DNA from: Loripinus fragilis
Taxonomy: Eukaryota > Mollusca > Bivalvia > Lucinida > Lucinidae
Direction of reading: 5' to 3'
NCBI GenBank assembly: GCA_964019695.1
Contig: OZ026524.1
Coordinates: forward strand, 18,159,509 to 18,223,508
Length of the DNA: 64,000 nt
Shown: positions 1 through 12,479 of the stretch, in pieces
Position numbering within the stretch: the stretch's first letter is position 1
Layout: each line of letters opens with the position of its first letter
Made by a program: the position numbers and the translations under genes
The notes under the pieces: model-generated
What the model saw: the letters and a program-made list of their open reading frames with translations, nothing else
Database searches by the model: none
What the model was told of the DNA's origin: nothing

Positions 1-719
1 CATAGCATGTAGAAATATCAATATTTAACTTAAGTCTTCCTTAACTTTAAGGAGGCATTGTAATTCCGGGCCCTGGTTGTTACAGTTGTGAGCGTAATTA
101 TACCATAGAACCAAGTTTTGTCCTGAAAAGGACAGTTATAAATGATAGCTACTAATGGCGGATTGTGACCGCTGTGTACAGGTGGCGATATCAAATTAGC
201 CAATTACCAATCAAAGGGCTCATTTCTTTCAAGTGTATATCGCTAATTAATACCAACTGAGACCAATTTAGACTACTGAGAACTGCACTTTGTGCTATAT
301 TAGCACTCTTTGAGCTTAAAATTGTGAACAGACTGCGACATCCGTGTTGTAATTTCAAAGATATTGTGTTAAATATTTGAAAAGGCGTTTTAAAATGAAT
401 AAATTCTCTTACTAAGGTGATCACAATGTGTGCAAATTAAATATGGCTTCCAGTTTTGCAGTGCAATGCTAAATTATCACTGATAATTCTCTGAACATAT
501 CATTTCAAGGCTAAAATTCCGCATTTTTCGTTTTTTGTAAGGAACTGACATCGAAACTTCTGGTAGCACATTGTCTTGATGGGTCAATCCATTCGAAGTC
601 GACACTGGTACCAGTTTATATGACCCGAATGAGTTTTTTTGTTTGTTTATGCGCATTCTTATCAAGATTGAGCCTTCAAAGAAAGTGTATGAATGCTTCA
701 TTAACTAGTTTATTTTGAC
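1..719. other. No gene seen; AT-rich flank
   Basis: Short open frames on the minus strand here (77 and 74 codons) have no recognisable domain or repetitive signature. I see no gene, tRNA or terminal-repeat pair. From about 720 the sequence grades into the AT-rich satellite described next. Confidence 0.5.
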
Positions 720-1192
720 TTCGATATTCAATTTAAGAAGTCAGTTCGATTATTCTTTTTTCAATTTTCGATATTCAATCTCAGAAGTTAGTTCGATTTT
801 CGTTTTTCGGTTTTCGATATTCAATTTCAAAATTTAGTTTGATTTTCGATACTCTATTTCGATATTCGGAAATAAATGTGTTTTATATTATTATTATCAA
901 AAACCTAGTATCATGGCATTCGGAATGTAACGGAATATCATGTTTTGAATATCAAAACTCACTTTGAACAGGTTCTTTCTACAGACCCTGTTTTGAATGC
1001 ACAATTTCGAATATCAAAATATCATTTCGATATTCGCATTTCGACTTTCGATATTCTGATTGTCACTGTTTTTTATTTTATCATGGCCAAAACCTTATTT
1101 GGCATTTGGAACGGTACTGAATATCAGGTTCTCAATATCAAAACTCACTTTTAATGCACGATTTTGAATATCAAAATGCTATTTCCATATAT
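720..1192 (+). repeat. AT-rich satellite, left part
   Basis: Degenerate tandem copies of a unit built from phrases such as GATATTCGATTTTCG, GATTGTCACTGTTTTT, CAAAACCTTATTTGGCATT and AATATCAAAACTCACTTT. The same phrases in the same order resume at 7739, so this is one array cut in two by the element at 1193-7732. The array stops at 1186 within the phrase AAAATGCTATTTCC, and ATATAT (1187-1192) follows. Confidence 0.75.
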
Positions 1193-1217
1193 ACTATGCA
1201 CAATAAGTTTAGCAATT
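1193..1217 (+). repeat. Left terminal inverted repeat
   Basis: This 25-bp sequence is perfectly complementary to 7708-7732. It begins ACTATGCACAATAAGTTTAG and is preceded by ATATAT. Confidence 0.9.
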
Positions 1218-1483
1218 GTTTTGTATGGGTGTGCCTATCCAGATCGGATCTCAAGTTTCATTTGCTGTCATGAAGATACATGCGCCGAACATCTGACAAG
1301 AATTTCCATTTGAAAAAATAACGAAGAACCAAACGCATCGGCCGTGCTATTGTGACGTTAAATTTTAAGACTAGCGGGTAGGGTAACGTGTGTATTTCTG
1401 GTCATTGGGGGGGGGGGGGGGGGGGGGGGTTGGGAGCCAAAAACATTTTCAAGCGATTGTTTGGTCACTGAAAAACAAAAAAG

Positions 1484-1727
1484 ATTATTATATAATCTAT
1501 AAATAAACATCTTCTGATTGGCCAAGATGTATATCCACTGGAGTCAATATAATTACATATTGCATGGTTGCCGGACGTGACGTTGCAAAGCACACGACAG
1601 GAGGTATTATTATATAATCTATAAATAAACATCTTCTGATTGGCCCAGATGCATATCCACTCGAGTCAATAAAACTCCATATTGCATGGTTTGCCGTACG
1701 TGACGTTGCAAAGCACAAGGCACGAGG
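1484..1727 (+). repeat. Two-copy 122-bp direct repeat
   Basis: Two adjacent copies (1484-1605 and 1606-1727) each begin ATTATTATATAATCTATAAA and end in a stretch containing ACGTGACGTTGCAAAGCAC. They lie inside the 6.54-kb element and just upstream of the palindrome at 1858-2000. The pair may be part of a nested MITE. Confidence 0.8.
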
Positions 1728-1857
1728 TAATATTGACTGGTTTACGGGAAGTGACGTCAGAACGTCAAGTAATTTCGCATGATCCATCCGTAACGTCAAC
1801 GTTTTAATGGTCTAAAATGGCAGGAAATGCATAAGATAAATTTATTATATAATAAAA

Positions 1858-2000
1858 CAATTGTTGACCTATGTTTCGGTAGACATGGTGTGTTATTGAA
1901 CAGTAAACTTAACCATATTGACCTCCGCTCCGCGTCGGTCAATATGACGTTTACTGTTCAATAACACTCCATGTCTACCTCAACATAAGTCAATAATTGT
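1858..2000. repeat. Near-perfect 143-bp palindrome
   Basis: Arms of about 65 bp (1858-1924 and 1936-2000) pair with few mismatches around an 11-base centre. The sequence TGTTATTGAACAGTAAAC faces its complement GTTTACTGTTCAATAACA. This is a typical fold-back MITE layout and would form a stable hairpin. Confidence 0.85.
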
Positions 2001-2539
2001 ATAATAGTAAATGCTGCAATTTTCTGAAATTTCTCAGAGAAATAAAGGCCAAATTTTCCACAATTTGACGTTTTATCAATGCTTTTACGTTATCGCCTTT
2101 AAACGGCGTTTCTAGTCCGAGTTTTTCATGAACCACATTGACAAGTTAATCTGTTTGATGCCTTCCAACACATTCAGAAAAAATAGTGTTGAATGAAACA
2201 TCTTCATGGCTATAGAGCGCGAGCCGAAAGATAAAATCTAATATCACCGTTATCTCGCAAATACGTCGCACCATTTTCCAGCAACTTTAGGTTTTAATCA
2301 GCCATAAGATAAGCCTATGACATCTTTGTAAACTGAGTCTCTGTTGAATTGAAACACCAATTAACATTAGAAGTTTAATCAAATGACGACTACGTTTTGA
2401 CGCCATTGATGACAGCTGATTTTTCAGCATGAAATCTCTATCCCATCTGTCACATAACCAATAGTTTTTATTGGCGTATGATGCACGAGGAAGATGTAAG
2501 ACCACCAAACGACACATGCTGTAGACTTCGAGCTAAAAA

Positions 2540-4010
2540 AGGTCCTGCTCCCCCCCCCCCCCCCCCTAGGGAATTTTGCAGACATATCCTATCTTGAAGA
2601 AAAATTCAAGCCGCATCTTTTAAGAGATGTTTGCACTCTGTGCTCCGGGGCGTTAGTCTCTGACAGCCTGTTACATATGTTACTGTAACAAACTAAGGAA
2701 AAAATCAAAATGAAAGTTTGAGCTACAGAAAGAAGACATTAAACCATCTAATTATTCAAATTTCTTATGTAGTTTGCAAGCTGGATGCCTAAGCTACAAA
2801 AAAGCAGCATTTTAAATAAAATTACAGCCTTCAATGGTGTTATATGCGTTACATAGATTAAATTTCCCTTTGAAAGTTGAAATCATGACAAACATCATTT
2901 CATTTTACAGACGATTTGTGTGTTTTTATCTTAGTTTACTAAAATACTCATTTGAATAGTAGAAAAAGCAAAGTTTGCTTTTCTATCTCAAATACATTGT
3001 TTTATATGAGCTATTAAACAACCCTACCCCCAATTTTAAGTATCCAATTTCGGTATCTATTATTGAAGAAAAATTTATGAAAATATTTGACGCTTGTGGA
3101 TATCTTACATTTTTGGCACTGTCTTGCTAATGCAATAAAGAATCATACATTTGCAAGTTTGACATCAGGGGCATGAGCACTTTTTAAAGTATGTAACGTA
3201 TGTTACATGGCATAATGAATGAGCTAGGAAATTTTCTTGGAAGTAAGAGATGATATTTCAGAAAAATACCATTTTTCACATGTTTTCCTATTAATCTCTA
3301 GCCTCTGGTGCCTAAGTCTTAGTAATTATAGTCATTGCTGATAACAAGCCCATGGAATTGTGTTACCTATGTTATATATAACCCTTTTAATCACATATTT
3401 CCTAATGCCTATAATATTAAAATATATAGACATATAGTTAGAAAATAATAGTTCTCATTTAAATGACACAATTTAATAAACATTCCTATTAAATAAAATT
3501 ATTCAAAAACAACCTTTATTCAAGTCACCCTCACAATGTCTATCATTGTGTCTGCTTCTATGGGCAAAATAATCACCCATTTAATCACAACCAGTAGAAT
3601 CATGGCATAGTATTTGGACTGCAAACTGAGTACAATCCTGTTCCTCTCCACCCCTTTGAGAATGGTGCAGACATATCCTACCTTAAAGAACAATTCAAGC
3701 TGCATCAAATAAGAGATGTTTGCACTCTATTAACTAGGGGGTTAGCCTGTAATGGTATGATACATATGTTACCATATCAATTTAAGAATAAATGAATTGA
3801 AAGTCTGAGAAACAGAAATAAGACATAAAATTATCTATTTATTTGAATTATTCATGTAGTTTGCATGCTGAATACTTTTGATACATAAGAAAAGATTTTT
3901 TAACAAATATACAGCTCATATGGTGTTATATGTGTTACATTAATTAAGATTACCTTTTAAAATTGGTAATTGTGACAAACATCACTTATAAGCCTTTCGT
4001 GTGATCCTCC
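2540..4010 (+). repeat. Left inverted arm of the 6.54-kb element
   Basis: Segments starting CCTAGGGAATTTTGCAGAC (about 2568) and continuing through GAGATGTTTGCACTCTGTG, GGGGCGTTAGTCT and ATTAAACAACCCTACCCCC pair in reverse order with 7010-7490. A second, more diverged unit starts near 3640. The arm is imperfect, so it is old or built from tandem units in both arms. Poly-C occupies 2550-2567. Confidence 0.7.
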
Positions 4011-5929
4011 ACATTTGCTATCAAAAGACTTAATTTTCTTTGTATGTGTGGCCAGTGCCAGCGTCAAACAACTTGACTCAGCCAAACTTGAATCCTTAGC
4101 ATTCTTCAAAAGCAGAAGCAGCATGTCAGTGTCATGGGATCAAACACCTGATTAAATATGGGTTTAATGCCATTTCACATATATGTATACAATGGAGTAT
4201 GACTCTGGTATATATCTCTTCCTGTGAAGTGGCAAGAGCAATTTAACTGCAGCTGCCTCTGCATCCCTGCTAGTCAAATGATAACTTTGCTCTGATTTTG
4301 CAAAATCTATGTCTCTACCGTGTACCTCTAAGAATACTTTAAGATTTCTGACATTGGTCAAGCAGAAATTTGATAGGCTGTTTTTTTGCATCATTTTTCA
4401 TGGAACCTATCCAGTATTTTGGTGCTTTAGTCCTCAGGTCTTAGATCAATAGTATTTTGCTGTGCCCAAAGAACTTTATAAGTTTTCTTTAGTTACAATG
4501 TTGACTCTTGGTGGTTTTGGCAGACCATCTGAAACGATTTCTGTCACACCTTGAAAGTTATCTGGTATAAGAGAAAGAATATGAAGCTGGACATTGTCAT
4601 CAATTATGTTTGCAGTTGGTTGTTTTTTGATGTCAATACATTGAAGCATGTCTTAAAATAATGTAAAACCTATGATTTCTCAGTTTTTGCAGCCATATCA
4701 TTAGCTATTGCATTCAAAAGAAGGGTAGAATGGGATAACCAGTAGTTCTATATTATGTTCTATGGAAGATTTATACAGAGTAAACAAGTTGATAAGGTGT
4801 CTCATTTCATGGTCCATTGAAAACACTGAAATTGAAAACACTTGCCTCTGACTGCGTAATAAAAAAAGGATGTCACGAAAATGCCCTTGCTCATTTATTA
4901 TGACGAGTTATATATGTTACATCCTTTAATAAGCCCTCTTATCTTAGAAACTTGGTGAATCATTGAATTGAAAGGGTCTAATTTGCTCTCTGTTCATCCT
5001 GCATTTCATTGCTTTACCTGCTGTGATACATCTAGTTCGTTTATCTGAAGGGAAAGAGTTACCTCGGTTTCAGCACTTCAGAAGTACTAAGACTTCAAAT
5101 GAGTATTTGAATGCTTGGGGAAAGATAATAAGTGCAGAGACATTATTAGATGAAAATATGTCGGTTGCATGTATGGAAAGGCTACATTTATAAAAGTTAA
5201 CCAGCTAAGATATGATTCTTTATCACAGAAATATCAAGTTACATCAGTCCAGGTACTCATTGCTCTTAATGGCATAGTTTTCCTCCTTGTAAAGCTTTAG
5301 TCTTTCTCCTACTTGCAGAGTATCACTTGAAACACATACTCAAAGAGTCAACTATTAGGAATTCATATCAGTTTCTGAATGTTCCAAGCCATGAATGGCG
5401 AAATTGGAAAGTTGATAATGGCTCATCAATTTTGAGTGGACTGGTGGTAAAATTGAATAACAGTAAATGATTGAAATATTGTGTGATGATTCTACTAGTT
5501 GCAAGGAGGCATGTGATAATAATGATTACCACAGAAGCAGTCAGCGACAAACCTTTAACATGAGTGTTAAATCGATGAGAAATAGTTTGGACCATTTCAT
5601 TTATTGTATTTTCTTGTAAAAATGTAAAACTATCTTTTCTATCTGTGGCTCTATATTTAGCATTATATGCACAGTATTAGAAAATGTGTCCAATAGGTCA
5701 TTGATAACATCTGTAACAACAGTCCATGTGCTTGATAATCAGAAATGAATATAATTTCTAGTGTTTTGGCACCAAAGACTTATAAGTACATATTAAGTGT
5801 CCTGATCTTAAACTTAATGACATCTTGCAGATATAAGAGCAAGACAGACTAAGAAAATGAAAAATATCCACACGCTGTAATCGCTTTCATGTGTTTTACT
5901 TAAACCGTAATAACAAAATTCGCTTCTCT
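4011..5929. other. Central part of the 6.54-kb element; no gene seen
   Basis: AT-rich sequence with no ORF above 76 codons and no recognised domain. Isolated TATATGTTACATCC-type phrases (near 4910) link it to the repeated units in the arms. No transposase remnant was recognised by eye. Confidence 0.5.
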
Positions 5930-7490
5930 GTAAAACTGGGAGTAGGGCTGTGTATTAGCTCCTATAAGACAATATATTTAAGATAGAAAAGCAAACTTGG
6001 TTTCTCCTATTCATCAATTGAGTATATGTTTGTAAAATCTAATAAAACAGTTTGAAACCAAGTCATAGTAGTTGTTTAACTAAATGACGATAGCCACAAT
6101 TATAGCTTTTACATTATAATTAGGTTCATGTAACGCACATAACACCACAGTTAGCTGTATACATGTTAAACAGCTTCCATATGTAGTAAAGACATCCAGT
6201 ATAAAGAATATAAGAATGTCAATTTATTAGATAATTTTAATGTCTTCTTTTGGTAGCTCAAACATTCAACTTTCTTATTCTCAAATTGATATAGTAACAT
6301 ATGTAACAAGCTGTTACAGGCTAACGCCCCGACTTACAGAGTGCAAACATTTCTTATTAAATGCACCTTGAATGGTTACATAAGATGTAATATGTCTGCA
6401 GAATTCCAAAGGGGGTTAGGATGGAGCAGGCCCTTACTCAGCTTGATGTCAAAATACTATTTGATGATCTTACTTATCACGCTAACATATGTAACGCTCT
6501 CTGATCTTTAAAACTTGATGACAACTAGCAGATCTATAAGTCTTTATCATACGAGCCAGTTTAAAATCCCTAAACAATGTAAGATATCCAACAGCTGCGA
6601 GTTTTTTTCACAATTTTAGCTCAAACTTTCTAACTACGTTTCCTTTATTTAATATAGTAACGCATGTAACACGCTGTTTCAGACTAACGCCCCAACATAG
6701 AGAGTGCAAACATCCCTTATTCGATGCAGCTTGAGTTATACTATAAGAAGGAATATGTCTACAAAATTCCCTCGCGGAGATTAAAACATTTTTAGGCATA
6801 TCTTACGTTAAGACAATGAGCTTGCCCATTTATACCATCAGGTAACATATGTTACAGCCTCTGATATTAAAAATTTTGCAACAAACTTGCAGATTTATGA
6901 GTCTTTTCATATAAGCAAATAAATCCCAAACAATGAAACACATTCATCAACTGCAAATATTTTTTAACTATTTTTTCTTTAGTTTTAATACCAAATATTT
7001 CACCTTAAAACTGGGTGGGGGTAGGGTTGTTTAATTGCTTATTCCAGAAAAATTATTAAAAACCTTTAGTTTTTCTGTTAGCCAATTGCATAAGCTAGTC
7101 AGACATGGTTTAAAACATTTTGCAAAACACACAGAGAGATTGTGAATGTAAATGATGTTAGCCACACTTGCAAATTTTAATGGGTTATCGGATTTATGTA
7201 ACGCATATGACACCTTAGGAAGCCGCAATTTTGTTCAAATGGCTGTCATACGTAGTTAAGACATCCAGTATGCAGACTATATGAATGATTTTTAAAAATA
7301 AATATTTTAATGTCGTTAATTTGTAGCCCAAACTTTCAATTTACTTTTTCTTAGTTTGATTAAGTAACGTATGTTACAGGCTCTTACAGACTAACGCCCC
7401 GGAGCACAGAGTGCAAACATCTCTTAAAAGACTCGGCTTTCAATTCTCTACAAGATAGGATATGTCTGCAAAATTCCCTAGGGGGGGGAG
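5930..7490 (-). repeat. Right inverted arm of the 6.54-kb element
   Basis: At least two units (about 5930-6470 and 6640-7490) are reverse-complement relatives of 2540-4010. Shared phrases include GTAGGGTTGTTTAAT, CAGACTAACGCCCC, AGAGTGCAAACATC and GATATGTCTGCAAAATTCCC. A third, shorter match lies near 6650-6790. Confidence 0.7.
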
Positions 7491-7707
7491 CAAACCCATT
7501 CTCAGCCATCCGTCTACTGATCATTTAGCATTACTTACATTTTGCTAACTGTCCCCTCCTGCAATTCTTGCTCTCCCCAAATGCCTACTTAAAGGATGGC
7601 GTCTGTAAATTCGTGGTTTCATTTGCCTAAGATCCTGTTCTCGTCATTGCAATTGAAATGGTTCGATATTGCACAAAGATGAGCACATAAAGATGCGAAA
7701 CATAAGA

Positions 7708-7732
7708 AATTGCTAAACTTATTGTGCATAGT
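7708..7732 (-). repeat. Right terminal inverted repeat
   Basis: This is the perfect reverse complement of 1193-1217. It is followed by ATATAT and then the resumed satellite. Confidence 0.9.
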
Positions 7733-7738
7733 ATATAT

Positions 7739-8040
7739 TCGGATTTCAATTTTCAATATTTGGATTGTCACTGTTTTTCATGTTATTATGATCAAAAACC
7801 TTCTTTGGCATTCCAAACATTACAAAATATCAGAATTCCAATTTAAAAACTCACGTTTGATACACGAGTTTGAATATCAAAACGCCATTTTGATATTCGT
7901 ATTTCGATTTTCTATATTCAGACTGTTCCTGTTTTTTCACGTTTAATATGGTCAAAATCTTACTTTGGCATTCGTAACGAGCTTAATATCAAAACTCACT
8001 TTAATCAACAATTTCTATTATCAAAATGCTATTACAAAAT
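7739..8040 (+). repeat. AT-rich satellite, right part
   Basis: The array broken at 1186 continues here with GGATTTCAATTTTCAATATT, GATTGTCACTGTTTTTCAT and AATATCAAAACGCCATTTTG. Two further units are legible before the array fades near 8040. Confidence 0.75.
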
Positions 8041-8179
8041 GAAATAAAATGAAATAGAAATAGCAAGCTCTATACACAGTGTCAATACAAGCAATCATGT
8101 GCACAAACTGTAATAAAACAGAATACATGATTCCACAATAATCTTTCAACAACATGCAAACAACGTCACCAAAAAGCTG

Positions 8180-8435
8180 TATTCAAGCTGATCTAAAGTC
8201 GTTCGGTGTCTTGTACCTTCTGCAATATCCTATTTTATAACCTATCCGAGTGTTTCCACAATCACAAATCAAATGAACCAGAAATTGCAAGATGCCAACA
8301 TGCATAAAATGTGGTCGAAATTCTGTATTAATGTTGATCCGAAGTTGTTCGGTGCGTACCTTCTATATTCAAAACATAGCCATCTGAGTTTGGCTACAAA
8401 CAACTGCAATCAACCAGAAACTGTCAAACTATCTG
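8180..8435 (+). repeat. Degenerate two-copy repeat of about 146 bp
   Basis: Phrases such as GTCGTTCGGTGTCTTGTACC (about 8200) and GTTGTTCGGTGCGTACC (about 8345), each followed by AACCAGAAA and similar words, indicate two diverged copies. An 81-codon ORF across the second copy is not supported as a gene. From 8436 to 8956 I see no gene; a GCTCGCCAGAGCCTTTG phrase near 8872 recurs near 53740. Confidence 0.5.
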
Positions 8436-8954
8436 ATTATTATCTGAAAGAGATGTATGGCCTGCTTGTGTTTATCATGACTATAAAGTATAATAACATA
8501 ATATTACAGATTTACTGAAGTAATGTGTTTTATGTTTTATATATAATATATTATAGAAACATAGCAAATCTGTTTTCTGCTTAAAACATTACAAGATCCA
8601 CTCAAGTTTACCCATGGAATAAACTTTCAATCATATTACATGGTATTAAATCTTTTAAAACGCATTATATAAATATCTGATCTCAGTTCTATAATGAAAA
8701 ATCAGGAAGTCCATCATAAATATATAAGAGGCAAATAAAACAGCAGGCGGATTTTTATTTCCCTCCTTATTTTGATGCACACGATTAATTACTATTACTA
8801 TTGGCCAGTCTAAGATGTTTGGGTAGTTTCACTTTTTACCGTGCCTCAGACAAGTATGTGCATATGCACCAGCTCGCCAGAGCCTTTGATGCTCGCATAC
8901 ACGAAGTGTTGGTGTAGGTGAAGATGCAGGCCAAAAGTCATACCTCTAGCTTTA

Positions 8955-9094
<140 letters not shown>

Positions 9095-9304
9095 TTAAAA
9101 AAGTCCAATAGAATGCACAAATTTTTATTTTATATGGCTAACCGGTTTCATGTTAAAAAACAATTTTCAAAGCCTTTAAACGTTGCGTTTCTTTGTTGAA
9201 AGTAAAATGGCGCTACATTAAATGGCGTTATATATATATATAAGCGACATTGGCGCATATGATTGTGGGATAAGTATCCAAATCTCGTTTGCTGTATTAT
9301 ATAT

Positions 9305-9535
9305 ACTGACCCACACTTCTAACGCAAACCATAGATATTTCACATAAATGATTTTTATGAAAAGCAGAACACTCATTTGTGAAAATAAAAGCAGTACACG
9401 ACCAGTCCTTTTTAACCATCCTACCTGATTGATTGACGTCTGCCATAGCATTAACGGTACAATAACATCGCCAATATCTGTTTTCTTCTTATAATTATAC
9501 TTATTAAACATTTTGCCTTGGAAGTGTGGGTCAGT
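9305..9535. mobile_element. Small TIR MITE (231 bp)
   Basis: A perfect 15-bp inverted repeat, ACTGACCCACACTTC at 9305-9319 and its complement at 9521-9535, bounds a 231-bp AT-rich segment. It sits in an AT-rich context, so the target duplication cannot be read with confidence. A 143-codon minus-strand frame across it is not supported as a gene. Confidence 0.65.
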
Positions 9536-9639
9536 ATTATTAAGAATATATAAGTATCTCCTACCAAACAGTATTACATATATACATATAAACATAATAT
9601 AAGTATTACCCATCAAGAACTGGACATGAACTGCTCTTA

Positions 9640-9940
9640 AAATATTCAAGAACAGCTCAAGTACATTTTATGAACGTAAAAAAGGACAATGTTTTCAAGA
9701 ACAATTGTTCTTAAAAACTGTTCTTGAAAAGGTCAAGAAAGTACTGTTTTTGAAAAAGTTCAAAAATGTACTGTTTTTATACACGTAAAATTTGATAAAT
9801 TGTTAAGAACCGTTGAATTGTTCTTGAAAAGCTCAAAATGTACTGTTCTAACACTGTTCTTGAAAGCGTAAAATTGGACAATTTTAATAACAATTGTTCT
9901 TAAAAACTGTTCTTGATTGGAAACACAAAAACTTGGAACC
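9640..9940 (-). repeat. TTCTTGAA-rich repeat, inverted relative to 10300-10860
   Basis: Repeated phrases GTTCTTGAAAAG, CAAAAATGTACTGTT and ACTGTTCTT are reverse-complement relatives of the minisatellite to the right. Together the two blocks form a loose inverted pair around the A-rich run near 10000. Confidence 0.6.
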
Positions 9941-9988
9941 GGATTCTTGAGAATCACCAGAATGAAAATTCTGTTTAAAGAAAAAGCA

Positions 9989-10031
9989 AAAAAAAAAAAA
10001 AAAAAATAAATAAATAAATAAATAAATAAAT
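9989..10031. repeat. Poly-A and (AAAT)n run
   Basis: About 18 A residues followed by AAAT repeats. It could mark the tail of an old retroelement on the plus strand, but no body was recognised. Confidence 0.9.
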
Positions 10032-10299
10032 ATATAAAATCACATTCATTATTGACCCATGTGCCTCACACACACACTTATCATTCGGGGTCACCTATCC
10101 CGCTACTAACTATGATCTTGTTGCCTAACATCAGCTTGATCCACTTTCTTATCTTTCTTTCCCTTATTATTGCTCAAAATTTGTAAACAAGTGCCTATAT
10201 CATTGTCAGTGTGAATGATGTCCATTGATCAGGTCAAATGTTTAGATATCACAGCTTAGGTGCAATAAATTTACTAGACACATTAATGTTCAATAAAAG

Positions 10300-10860
10300 C
10301 CTTTGAAATAACCAAGATCAAATCTAGGAACAGTTCAAGAGCACATTATGTTCATGAAATGTTTTGAAATAATCAAGAACAAATGTAAGAACAGTTCAAG
10401 AACATATTATGTTCAAGAGAAGTCTTTGAAATAATCAAGAACAGATTTAAGCACAGTTAAAGAACACATTAAGTTCTAGAACAGTTTTTGAAATAGTCAA
10501 GAACAAATTTAAGAACAGTTCAAGAACACATCATGTTCATGAAAAGTCTTTGAAATAATCAAAAATACATTAAGCAGAGTTCAAGAACATATTAAGTTAA
10601 ATAACAATCTTTGAAATAGCCAAGAACAAATTTAAGAACAATTCAATAACACAATGTCATCATTTTCATTAAAAGTCTTTGAAATAATCATGAACACATT
10701 TAAACACAGTTCAAGAACATATTAAGTTCAAGAACAATCTTTGAAATAGTCAAGAACACATTTAAGAACAGTTCAAGAACACATGCTGTTCATGAAAAGT
10801 CTGAATTAATCAAGAGCACATTTAAGAACAGCTCAAGAACACCAGAGTCAACTAATAATT
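10300..10860 (+). repeat. 62-bp minisatellite with TTCAAGAAC motifs
   Basis: About nine copies of a unit containing TCTTTGAAATAATCAAGAAC and CAGTTCAAGAACA. Units begin near 10304, 10351, 10424, 10487, 10547, 10607, 10675, 10737 and 10797. Most carry TTCAAGAA, a TTCnnGAA palindrome. A more degenerate continuation with GTTCTTGAAC-type words reaches about 11045. No coding potential. Confidence 0.85.
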
Positions 10861-11059
10861 CAAGAAAAGTCATTAAAATATTCAAGAACCGTTTATGAAA
10901 AATTCAAGAACATCACAAATTCTTAAAAGCTCTTGAACCGTTCCTATTTTATGTTCTTGAACAGTTCAGGTATAATTGCTATTGAACTGTTCAAGAATTC
11001 TTGATAAATTTCAAGAACTGTTCTCGAACTGCCCTTGAGTTAAGAACTCTCTTTCGCAG

Positions 11060-11645
11060 GGGTAATTAAATAAAGCCTTAGGAATCAAATTTGACCGTGT
11101 CATAATAGGTCAATGTCACCTAGGACCAGTCAGTCGAAATATTGAGATAGAAAGTCAACATTAAATTGAAATGGTCGCGAAAACAGTTCAGAAATGTTTG
11201 CCTTTAGATGCCGATTCTTTGTAATGAGAGGTTGAAATACAAGGTAAAACTCGTCTGAATTTCAAGTTCAAAAGTCATGGAATTAGAAATTATGAGATAA
11301 CTCTTGATCCTAAACATGACGCAACCCTTAACTTTAAGTTCAACTTCTGTATCTTTCTGAATTGTCTCTTTACTCAGAATTCAGACAGTTGAACTCGATG
11401 TAAATTTTCATTATGTTATGCATTGCCATTTATACATTGGAACCACAAGTTTGTGGCCCTAATACAACATTTCACATTTCAATATAAATGAGCCAGAGAT
11501 CTAGTTATATATCGCATATGCGAACAGTGCTTGCACTTCTACGTAGTCTCGCAAATATTTCTGCTGCCGACTAATAGCAGGGGTGTCGATGAGAACAAAA
11601 TCTAGCCTCAATAGATGCCGTGCATTCACGTTTCAAGAGTTTTGT
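11060..11645. other. No feature seen
   Basis: AT-rich sequence between the minisatellite and the first GATCTGG repeats. No ORF, RNA gene or terminal-repeat pair was recognised. Confidence 0.4.
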
Positions 11646-11649
11646 TGCA

Positions 11650-11826
11650 AACAGGTTGGACTCAGATAAGGCCCTATATTTCGTCGAGCCTGATCTGGAT
11701 CCAAACTGGTTGACACTTAGATAGTGGTACTGAATGATTTTAGCAAACTTTAATGACATTTTGAAACATTTTGGACCCAGATCGTTCCGTCGGGCCTGAT
11801 CTGGACCCGAACTGGTTGACACTTAG
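11650..11826. repeat. Two copies of the GATCTGGAYCC palindromic MITE family (family A)
   Basis: Two tandem fragments end in GCCTGATCTGGATCCAAAC (near 11687) and GCCTGATCTGGACCCGAAC (near 11795), each followed by TGGTTGACACTTAG. Related copies occur throughout the window; the copy at 28487-28638 shows the full structure. Confidence 0.75.
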
Positions 11827-12479
11827 AATGAATTTTTATTTTTGTTTTGTTTGAAAAAGTCAGCAGACGACAACAAAAGCATGATAAATTACCCAACATG
11901 CAATAAGTTAATCCCTATTCTGACAAATTTTGTCCTAAAATGCACTAACGTCAGCTGCATATATTCAAGTGTACTTCAGACTAGATTTTATCATGGAAGC
12001 AAACACTATGAACCCAGATCAGACTGTTGCAAAGAAAGCAGTTAAATCTAGGGCCATACTGTTGCAATATATGCTATCTAAGAGTATAAGTAGATGCTAG
12101 AGGACGACAAAAGCAGTGGGTTAGATTTGTATTTCTAGCATGTCCTGTAAATCCGCGCAAAGGCCTTGCGCCGAGTACTTACAATGTAGGTATTTTGCGA
12201 GAGCATTTGTCGTCAGGTATGACTCAAATCAGTCTAAAACAACATGTTCAAAACCGGAGGCTGGAAAGGCAGCACCGATGCATAGACTAAGTATTGTGCA
12301 TCTTCGTTACATGTATAAGCATATAAATTCAAAAAGCTTTTTTTCATGAGGTCGCTCTTGATTCTGAAAATTGTCAAAATTTGAAAGATGAAACAAGCCT
12401 TTTTAAGGCATAGACAAATTGTAAAAATGTGTCCGCATACATGTACGTGCGGGAACGATACTTTGACTAAATACTTTTA

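Larger units (their letters stand above)
1193..7732. mobile_element. 6.54-kb ORF-less TIR element with long inverted arms
   Basis: The ends are a perfect 25-bp inverted repeat (1193-1217 and 7708-7732, starting ACTATGCACAATAAG). Both ends are flanked by ATATAT (1187-1192 and 7733-7738), which fits a 6-bp target duplication, although an AT-rich target makes a shorter one possible. The flanking satellite is interrupted exactly here. Inside, segments of about 2540-4010 recur in inverse orientation at about 5930-7490, with repeated phrases such as GTAACATATGTTAC, TAACGCCCCG and GAGTGCAAACAT. No ORF longer than about 100 codons and no transposase was seen, so it is non-autonomous or fully decayed. 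Superfamily unknown: a 6-bp duplication is typical of Polintons, but the termini do not match the usual AG start. Confidence 0.75.

Noticed and set aside
9218..9649. 143-codon minus-strand ORF
   Set aside because: It spans the small TIR MITE at 9305-9535 and TATATA flanks. It has no domain, and its hydrophobic composition follows the AT content.
10300..10860. Possible CRISPR-like array
   Set aside because: The units are tandem and contiguous with no unique spacers. The same applies to the arrays at 51057-52990 and 61020-61745. The locus is eukaryotic.
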